From positions 1 through 7,795 of the forward strand of contig JALURH010000219.1 in assembly GCA_027017025.1 (NCBI GenBank): a stretch of DNA of 7,795 bases, given 5' to 3'. The notes below the pieces were generated by a model, which was given only the letters and a program-made list of their open reading frames with translations, did not search any database and was not told where the DNA came from. Each line of letters opens with the position of its first letter. The stretch's first letter is position 1. Shown one piece after another: positions 1 through 4,693 of this stretch. This stretch comes from Thermofilaceae archaeon (GTDB lineage: Archaea; Thermoproteota; Thermoprotei; Thermofilales; Thermofilaceae). The position numbers and the translations under genes are program-made.

Positions 1-1
1 T

Positions 2-244
2 TCTACAGCTGCAACACTTGTTGCAGAACCGGAGGTGTGGGTACTAGGCGGGGTATTCACCAGATCTAACTATAGGCGTAGAGGTTATGCAGCCCAAGTC
101 ATTAAAACATGGCTTAAATTAGCTTTTCGGGAGGCAGAGAGAGTTGTGTTATGGGTTAGGAAAAGCAACATTCCTGCCAGGAGACTATACGAGAAACTCG
201 GGTTTAGATTTAGCCATAGATTAGTTGAAATTTTCTTAGACTAA
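2..244 (+). CDS. GNAT-family N-acetyltransferase, C-terminal part (5' truncated by window edge)
   Basis: The reading frame is open to the left edge, so only the last 80 codons are present and the true start lies outside. The visible part carries the two most diagnostic GNAT regions. The first is a beta strand ending in VFT followed by RRRGYA, the acetyl-CoA pyrophosphate-binding loop (consensus R/Q-x-x-G-x-G/A). The second is motif B, N-x-P-A-R-R-L-Y-E-K-L-G-F, near the end. Family knowledge says such enzymes move an acetyl group from acetyl-CoA to an amine. The acceptor cannot be told, because the substrate-binding N-terminal half is missing. A GTG at 35 could be mistaken for a start, but it falls inside the conserved beta strand, so it is internal. 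The gene ends 4 nt from the stop of the convergent alkyltransferase gene. Confidence 0.88.
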   Translation, partial: STAATLVAEPEVWVLGGVFTRSNYRRRGYAAQVIKTWLKLAFREAERVVLWVRKSNIPARRLYEKLGFRFSHRLVEIFLD

Positions 245-248
245 TTTA

Positions 249-743
249 TTAGATCTTATTCCCTATTTCAATCTCCAGTAATTTTCTCTTAATATCTAAT
301 CCATAGCTATAACCTCCTAATCCATTCTTAGAGACTACCCGATGGCAGGGTATAAAGATAGGTAAGGGATTTAGTGATAAGGCTCTAGCAACTGCTCTAG
401 CCCCCCTAGCTTTCCCAATCGCTTGTGCAAGCCAGGCGTAGGTACGTGTCTCGCCATAAGGTATCTTCAACGTTTCTAGCCATACTTTCAACATAAAGGA
501 TGTGCCGCGTGGATCTAGTTTTACACTGAAGTATCTCCTATATCCCCTGAGGTACTCTTCAAGTTCTAAAATAGGTTCTTCTAGGCACTTCATGCAATAC
601 TCGGGGGTTCTGCCAACAATCTTGCTGGATCTCCTAAAAAGTAGTTCTTTATTACCTATAGAGACTAGATATACTCCTCTAGAGGTAGCTGCAACATAAA
701 TTTCTCCAATAAATGTATCTATACAGCTCCACCAGGCTTTCAT
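249..743 (-). CDS. ogt: Methylated-DNA--[protein]-cysteine S-methyltransferase (O6-alkylguanine-DNA alkyltransferase)
   Basis: Suicide DNA-repair protein that transfers the alkyl group from O6-alkylguanine to its own active-site cysteine. The 164-aa length is normal for archaeal Ogt/AGT. Residues 1-80 are the variable N-terminal domain; 81-160 are the conserved DNA-binding and catalytic domain. Visible landmarks are IPYGET (94-99) with TY just after, the helix ARAVARAL holding the presumed arginine finger (about R116), the Asn hinge N125, the active-site motif PCHRV (132-136, acceptor Cys133), and GGYSYGLDIKRKLLEIE at the C-terminus. C50 and C53 form a C-x-x-C pair in the N-terminal domain that could make a stabilising disulfide; this is inference. 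It lies 71 nt downstream of the DUF1854 gene on the same strand, with its own possible TATA-like element and a 6-bp inverted repeat touching the start codon, so it may be an independent unit. No clear Shine-Dalgarno is seen. Confidence 0.96.
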   Translation of the reverse strand: MKAWWSCIDTFIGEIYVAATSRGVYLVSIGNKELLFRRSSKIVGRTPEYCMKCLEEPILELEEYLRGYRRYFSVKLDPRGTSFMLKVWLETLKIPYGETRTYAWLAQAIGKARGARAVARALSLNPLPIFIPCHRVVSKNGLGGYSYGLDIKRKLLEIEIGNKI

Positions 744-760
744 CCTAATTTATTATTAGG
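744..760 (-). repeat. Perfect 6-bp inverted repeat abutting the ogt start codon
   Basis: CCTAAT and ATTAGG flank a 5-nt spacer (TTATT), ending directly against the ATG. On a leadered transcript it could form a small hairpin over the start; as DNA it could be a repressor operator. It could also be chance in AT-rich sequence. Confidence 0.4.
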
Positions 761-763
761 AGA

Positions 764-777
764 CTATGGAAATAAAC
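764..777 (-). promoter_or_regulatory. Possible TATA-like element for ogt
   Basis: On the minus strand GTTTATTTCCATAG places TTTATTT at about -33 to -27 from the ogt ATG, giving a nearly leaderless transcript. A second candidate, CTTTATC (781-787), would give a leader of about 15 nt containing the inverted repeat. Neither is a strong box, and read-through from the ABC/DUF1854 unit is equally possible. Confidence 0.35.
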
Positions 778-814
778 ATTGATAAAGACTCGCTACAGTG
801 TCTACCAAACTTTT

Positions 815-1315
815 CTAGATTACTAGGTCTAGGTACTCTATACTCTTCCTATCAAGTAGCCAAGGACGGATCTCATAGACGTTTTCATCAATATCGAAGA
901 CTATGATTCTCCCATCACTTAGCTTAACTATACTCCTCCTACCTCTAGTCTCAAACTCTCTCCTGCCTCTATCTGTTAGAACACTCCACCTATAGGTTCC
1001 ACTACTATAACTAATCTTCTCTATATCTTTAATTAAAGGAATATAATACATCTTCGAGAGCATATATTCTAGGTTCTTAATCGAATCTTTATCGAGTCCC
1101 CTATAATCTTTTAGAACACATATTTCCTCTCCTCTTCTTGTAGTGAAGATAATGAAGTAAGGTCTGGTGAATGGAAATGGTTTCTTAGGCAAGACATTAT
1201 AGTAGATCTCATCTCTAATGAATATTTTTAAAGAATTCCTTCTTTCATCACAGACTATTTTCACATCCTTCGGATCAACGATCCTCACCTCCCCTAGGAA
1301 CTCTCTAAGCGACAT
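815..1315 (-). CDS. DUF1854 family protein, partner of the upstream ABC exporter
   Basis: A 166-aa soluble protein with no signal peptide or membrane segment. Residues about 39-165 fit the DUF1854 pattern as I know it: an aromatic/proline strand (KPFPFTRP, 45-52), an acidic-aromatic turn after G-E-E-I, then LD-x-x-S-I-x-x-L, a YYIP segment (90-93), the landmark W-S-V-x-T-D-R-G-x-x-x-F (110-121), D-G-R-I-I-V-x-D-x-D (134-143), and a closing LLDRKSIEYL helix. The start is set by TAA-tt-ATG behind the ABC gene, with a good Shine-Dalgarno (GGTGAT) inside the last ABC codons, 6 nt from the ATG, so the two should be translationally coupled. From memory, bacterial DUF1854 genes sit beside ABC exporters with a PH-like N-terminus, some of them named as cyanophycin-associated. 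No cyanophycin gene is visible here and the biochemical role is unknown. Confidence 0.86.
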   Translation of the reverse strand: MSLREFLGEVRIVDPKDVKIVCDERRNSLKIFIRDEIYYNVLPKKPFPFTRPYFIIFTTRRGEEICVLKDYRGLDKDSIKNLEYMLSKMYYIPLIKDIEKISYSSGTYRWSVLTDRGRREFETRGRRSIVKLSDGRIIVFDIDENVYEIRPWLLDRKSIEYLDLVI

Positions 1316-1317
1316 AA

Positions 1318-3486
1318 TTAAATCACCCTTAGTTTCTCCTTCAATGCCCTTTTCTCCTCCTCAAACTGTGCTCTCCATAGTTTAGCATATAAACCATTTC
1401 TTTCAAGAAGTTCCTCGTGCTTACCTATCTCAACTACTTGGCCATTGCTTATAACAACTATCTTATCGGCGTTTTTTACGGTAGAGAGCCTGTGTGCAAT
1501 AACTATAGTTGTTCTTCCCCTAATAAGATTGTTTAATGCTGCCTGTATCTGTTTCTCTGTAATTGTGTCTACGCTACTAGTTGCTTCATCGAGGATAAGT
1601 ATCTTCGGGTTAGTTATTATGGCTCGAGCAATAGCTATTCTCTGCCTTTCTCCCCCAGATAACCTGCTACCCCTCTCACCGACCTGGGTGTCATATGCTG
1701 CTGGAAGTTTCATAATAAAATCGTGGGCATAAGCAGCCTTAGCGGCCGCTATGATCTCCTCAGGCTCGGCATCCTCCTTACCATATGCGATGTTTTCAGC
1801 TATAGATCCGGAAAATAGGATGGGTTCCTGTTGAACAATCCCTATTTGTCTCCTCAAGGACTTAAGTTTTATTTTCCTTAAGTCTACGCCATCTATAAGT
1901 ATCTTGCCCTGCGATGGATCGTAAAACCTTAGAAGAAGTTTTATTAAGGTAGTCTTGCCAGACCCACTTGGTCCAACTATACCCACTACTTCCCCAGGTT
2001 TTATCTCTAGGTTTATGTTGCGTAAGACATAAACGTACGGCTCATAGCCGAAGTAGACATTCCTGAATACTATGTGTCCCTTAATTTCAAGATCTATGGC
2101 CTCCTTTGAATCCTTGATCTCTGGCTCAGAATCCAGTAATTCAAATATTCTCTCAGCCGATGTTAATGCACTCTGTAGAGGTTCAACTAAGGTACTTAAA
2201 ATATTGATTGGGCCATAAAATTGCCACATATATGAAACAAATGCCGTAAGGAGACCTAGAGTTATTTCACCACTAATCACCCTTAAACCTCCAAACCACC
2301 ACACGAGGACTGCACTAATTGATGTAGCTAAACCCATTGCAGGGAATACCTGTAGTCTAAGCCTAACTGTTCTGAGAGTAGCTTTTACAACTTCCCAAAG
2401 CTTCCTAGTGAATCTCTCTGTCTCAAATCTTTCGCGTGTAAAGGACTTAACTATCATGGCCCCTGGGATCGTATCTACGAGCATAGCGTTAACATCCGCC
2501 CATCTCCGCCAAACCTTATGGTAGTAACGCCATGCTCTAGTCTTGTAGTACCTAATTCCAACAAGTATTATTGGGGCTGGAATTAACGCAAAGATAGCTA
2601 GACTAGGGTTCATGGAGAAAACAATTACACCTATACCTACTGTCTGCAGGGTATTGACGATAAGTGATTGTACACCCCATGTTAGGAACCATTTTATCCT
2701 AGATGTATCGTCGCTTATCCTAGAGATTAGCCTACCAGAGCCATATCTATCGAAGAAACCTAGTGAAAGCTGCTGCACATGCCTGTATAAACGTTTCCTA
2801 AGGTCGTAGACTATTTTCTCCCCTAGCAGTGTAAGACTATACCCCCTGATTATCCCCAAGAGCGTGGATGTAAGGTATATCGCTATTAGATACAGGGATA
2901 ATTGCACCAGTAGATCTATATTTCCTTTAGTAAGAGCTTCATCTATAAGTATCTTCATAAGATATGGAGGCAGAAGACCTAATGCTACAGCTATTAGTGA
3001 AGATATGAGGGCAACTAAACCTATACGCCAATAGGGTTTAAGGAGGCTAAAGAGTCTAACTACTATATCTATTTTCTTATCATAGCTCACCCCCCTCTCT
3101 ACAACTATATCTTTATTCTCTAATCTGACTTCTCTAAAAACTAGTTCCTCTAGGAGTCTTGCCGCTTTCCTGAAATCAGCTACCTTTGATCTACTAAACC
3201 TAATGAGGCTTACCACCCTATCTTTAAGTACCAACTCTATTTCTCCTCCCCCAAGGTGGTCTAGGAACCTAACTTCTCTAATGCCGCCTAGAGGATACCA
3301 TCTCGTGTAGCCCGTAGAGGGCGTATACGTTATAACTCTTTTTGGAGTAACAATAAGATAGCTTCTACCGAAGAAGCCTTTTTCATCTAAATCGCTGTTA
3401 AACCAGAATAGAATCTTCTCATCCTTCTCAACCAGATGTGTAAAGTAGTTATCGGGAGGTTCTCCCTCATCCTCCACTTTATGCAC
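1318..3486 (-). CDS. ABC exporter (fused permease-ATPase half transporter) with N-terminal PH-like domain
   Basis: A 722-aa half transporter expected to work as a dimer in the membrane. Residues about 20-118 are a beta-rich PH/GRAM-like domain (strands around ILFWF, YLIVTPKRVITYT, RWYPLGGIREVRF, IELVLKD, then a helix to about 117). A type-1 exporter membrane domain of six helices spans about 150-435, with coupling region RLISRISDDTSRI at 252-264. The ATPase domain follows: A-loop Tyr481, Walker A GPSGSGKTT (505-513), Q-loop Q553, signature LSGGERQ (609-615), Walker B ILILDEA (629-635, catalytic E634), D-loop ending D640, H-loop His665. All catalytic residues are intact. The start is GTG: upstream in-frame codons give no ATG before a stop, and a BRE/TATA element centred about 26 bp upstream predicts a leaderless mRNA. 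It is followed 2 nt later by the DUF1854 gene. The substrate cannot be read from sequence; MsbA-like lipid or drug exporters are the nearest general relatives. Confidence 0.94.
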   Translation of the reverse strand: MHKVEDEGEPPDNYFTHLVEKDEKILFWFNSDLDEKGFFGRSYLIVTPKRVITYTPSTGYTRWYPLGGIREVRFLDHLGGGEIELVLKDRVVSLIRFSRSKVADFRKAARLLEELVFREVRLENKDIVVERGVSYDKKIDIVVRLFSLLKPYWRIGLVALISSLIAVALGLLPPYLMKILIDEALTKGNIDLLVQLSLYLIAIYLTSTLLGIIRGYSLTLLGEKIVYDLRKRLYRHVQQLSLGFFDRYGSGRLISRISDDTSRIKWFLTWGVQSLIVNTLQTVGIGVIVFSMNPSLAIFALIPAPIILVGIRYYKTRAWRYYHKVWRRWADVNAMLVDTIPGAMIVKSFTRERFETERFTRKLWEVVKATLRTVRLRLQVFPAMGLATSISAVLVWWFGGLRVISGEITLGLLTAFVSYMWQFYGPINILSTLVEPLQSALTSAERIFELLDSEPEIKDSKEAIDLEIKGHIVFRNVYFGYEPYVYVLRNINLEIKPGEVVGIVGPSGSGKTTLIKLLLRFYDPSQGKILIDGVDLRKIKLKSLRRQIGIVQQEPILFSGSIAENIAYGKEDAEPEEIIAAAKAAYAHDFIMKLPAAYDTQVGERGSRLSGGERQRIAIARAIITNPKILILDEATSSVDTITEKQIQAALNNLIRGRTTIVIAHRLSTVKNADKIVVISNGQVVEIGKHEELLERNGLYAKLWRAQFEEEKRALKEKLRVI
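1322..1327 (-). promoter_or_regulatory. Shine-Dalgarno GGTGAT for the DUF1854 gene
   Basis: The minus strand reads GGTGAT followed by 6 nt and ATG, a full match to the archaeal 16S anti-SD core. It lies within the final Val-Ile codons of the ABC gene, which supports translational coupling and fixes the DUF1854 start. Confidence 0.75.
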
Positions 3487-3565
3487 CTTAGGTGGACATA
3501 ACCAACTAGTATATAGGTTTTACGTAATATTTTTGTGAGATAATTAATAGTCTTGGGGGGAGAAA
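3487..3565. other. 79-bp intergenic spacer between HD hydrolase and ABC operon
   Basis: Read on the minus strand, the HD gene stop is followed by a pyrimidine tract (TTTCTCCCCCC) and AT-rich sequence, a plausible weak archaeal terminator, and then by the ABC promoter. This suggests the HD gene and the ABC operon are separate transcription units, though read-through cannot be excluded. Confidence 0.4.
3509..3523 (-). promoter_or_regulatory. BRE/TATA promoter of the ABC-DUF1854 operon
   Basis: The minus strand reads GTAAAACCTATATAC: an A-rich BRE followed by a good archaeal TATA box. The box centre is about 26-27 bp from the GTG at 3486, so transcription should begin at or within a base or two of the start codon (leaderless). 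This is the cleanest promoter in the minus-strand block. Confidence 0.7.
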
Positions 3566-4456
3566 CTATTTTGGGACAAGCCTCCCCTCTTCAATGCTTA
3601 AACGGTGAACAATACGTTGGTCACTTTCTTCCCCTGGTGGGATAGATACAGCTACTATCTCAATATATTGTTCGAGGGGGCTTCCAGAGATCTTAGGTAA
3701 AAGAACCTCCTGTACCTGGAAGATACCGGCACTATTATTCATCTTCACATATATCTCGATAGGTCTCTCCTCTCCCCGGAGTATCTCTACGCCACTAATT
3801 GATAGAGCAGAAACAGAGTGGATATTAACATTACCTGTGTCGAAGGCTAAACGCCCCCTACCCTTCGTCATATCTGTTCCATCGGCTATACCTACTAGGG
3901 AAGCCTCCATGGTTAGATCCTTGATTTCAGCCCCATGAGTATAAATTGTGTGAAGTATATGTCCTCTAATTTCATACATTATCTCTGGGTTGCCGTATAT
4001 AGATGGTAGGAGCCTATTAAGTATAGGTATAGCTAGGTAGACAGAGTGAAGTGGGTGATTTTTTCTATGGACTTGGTTACCTATGTCGTGTAGTAATGCA
4101 CCAGTAAGTACAACTAGGTGTTCATCATCTACATCTCCCGATCCCTTTTCCAGGAAGTCGAATTTAACTCCTCTCTCCAGAAGTATCTTAAGCATCTTTA
4201 ATGCATTAGCAGCTACGATCTTTGCATGTACCTCTCCATGATCATTATACTTAAGTTTTGATACTGCGATGTAGTTAGCAATATCCCAGCAAGCGTTTAC
4301 CTCAGGGTCTTCTTTAAGCAGCCTCCACATCTTAGAGGCTTTTGGATAATTCTCTAGTATACTTCCGATTGTCTTCTCCGCATCTACCCTCAATTCTCCA
4401 TAAGCTTGAGGTATCTCTAGTTCGAAACCAGCTCCAACATTAATTTTTTTGTCCAT
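3566..4456 (-). CDS. HD-superfamily metal-dependent phosphohydrolase with C-terminal accessory domain
   Basis: A 296-aa soluble protein. The HD signature is complete: H73-G-E-V-H77 (first metal histidine), LLHDIGNQVH with H123-D124 (the doublet that names the family), H166, H169 and H174 in the following helix, and D192 in ADGTDMTKGR. The H...HD...H...H...D order indicates a bound metal centre acting on phosphate esters or phosphodiesters. The spacing allows an HDIG/HD-GYP-like two-metal site, but no GYP motif is present. Residues about 208-296 are a separate alpha/beta region (VSALSISGVEI, then PIEIYVKMNN and a QEVLLPKI segment) that I do not recognise, perhaps a dimerisation or regulatory module. 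The ATG start has an excellent Shine-Dalgarno AAGGAG with 6-nt spacing. The substrate is unknown: nucleotides, cyclic dinucleotides and other phosphoesters are all possible. It is divergent from the 773-aa membrane protein gene and 79 bp upstream of the ABC operon. Confidence 0.85.
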   Translation of the reverse strand: MDKKINVGAGFELEIPQAYGELRVDAEKTIGSILENYPKASKMWRLLKEDPEVNACWDIANYIAVSKLKYNDHGEVHAKIVAANALKMLKILLERGVKFDFLEKGSGDVDDEHLVVLTGALLHDIGNQVHRKNHPLHSVYLAIPILNRLLPSIYGNPEIMYEIRGHILHTIYTHGAEIKDLTMEASLVGIADGTDMTKGRGRLAFDTGNVNIHSVSALSISGVEILRGEERPIEIYVKMNNSAGIFQVQEVLLPKISGSPLEQYIEIVAVSIPPGEESDQRIVHRLSIEEGRLVPK

Positions 4457-4462
4457 AACTTT

Positions 4463-4468
4463 CTCCTT
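4463..4468 (-). promoter_or_regulatory. Shine-Dalgarno AAGGAG of the HD hydrolase gene
   Basis: AAGGAG on the minus strand, 6 nt before the ATG at 4456. It fixes the start and implies a leadered transcript, in contrast to the leaderless ABC and 65-aa genes. Confidence 0.75.
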
Positions 4469-4493
4469 AATAACAATGTATTATATAATAAAG

Positions 4494-4503
4494 TTATTTA
4501 TAA
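4494..4503 (-). promoter_or_regulatory. TATA box of the HD hydrolase gene
   Basis: The minus strand reads CTTATAAATAA here. Its centre predicts a transcription start near 4473 and a leader of about 17 nt that contains the Shine-Dalgarno. A second TATA-like stretch (TATTATATAA, 4481-4490) would start RNA inside or past the Shine-Dalgarno, so it is less likely to be the functional one. Confidence 0.5.
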
Positions 4504-4645
4504 GTAATGAACGGTAATTGTATAATACTAACTGTAACTATTTTATTCCATAGAAATATAGAATAATTCTAGGGTAAAACTGTAAGAAAATACCATAAAT
4601 TATGAATTTAATTCCATAGGTAGTAGCGATAGCCTAAAATCTTGA

Positions 4646-4658
4646 GCTTTATCTAAAG
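4646..4658 (+). promoter_or_regulatory. Possible TATA-like box for the DUF389 membrane protein gene
   Basis: GCTTTATCTAAAG is centred about 43 bp before the ATG at 4694, predicting a start near 4677 and a leader of about 17 nt. The box is weak, and no strong Shine-Dalgarno precedes the ATG (only GTGGT about 10 nt away). Confidence 0.35.
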
Positions 4659-4693
4659 AGTGTAGAAGTTAGCAAAAAATGTAGTGGTCCTAG

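Larger units (their letters stand above)
4457..4693. other. AT-rich divergent regulatory region (237 bp)
   Basis: No gene is seen on either strand. It holds the HD-gene promoter on the left and a possible CTTTATC box for the membrane-protein gene on the right. Between them are several small symmetric elements: an imperfect inverted repeat ATTC-C-ATA/TAT-A-GAAT (4545-4564), AGAAT-A-ATTCT (4560-4570), and TAAATT-ATG-AATTTA (4596-4610). The 9-mer ATTCCATAG occurs twice (4545-4553 and 4611-4619). Such elements suggest regulator binding, but AT-rich sequence produces short palindromes by chance. Confidence 0.5.

Noticed and set aside
502..699. Plus-strand open frame inside ogt
   Set aside because: Antisense to a fully conserved alkyltransferase; no promoter, ribosome site or recognisable protein features.
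1445..1732. Plus-strand open frame of 95 codons
   Set aside because: It is antisense to the ABC ATPase domain, which has intact Walker, signature and H-loop motifs; the translated antisense frame shows no domain and is a shadow of codon bias.
2612..2809. Plus-strand open frame of 65 codons
   Set aside because: Antisense to the membrane domain of the ABC exporter and without independent support.
815..4456. A single defence or toxin system made of HD hydrolase + ABC + DUF1854
   Set aside because: The HD gene and ABC operon have separate promoters and a pyrimidine-rich tract between them, and no known defence architecture matches. Simple neighbourhood is the cautious reading.
4457..4693. Small gene in the divergent intergenic region
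   Set aside because: Frames are short and AT-driven, without Shine-Dalgarno or domain features; palindromes and promoters explain it better.
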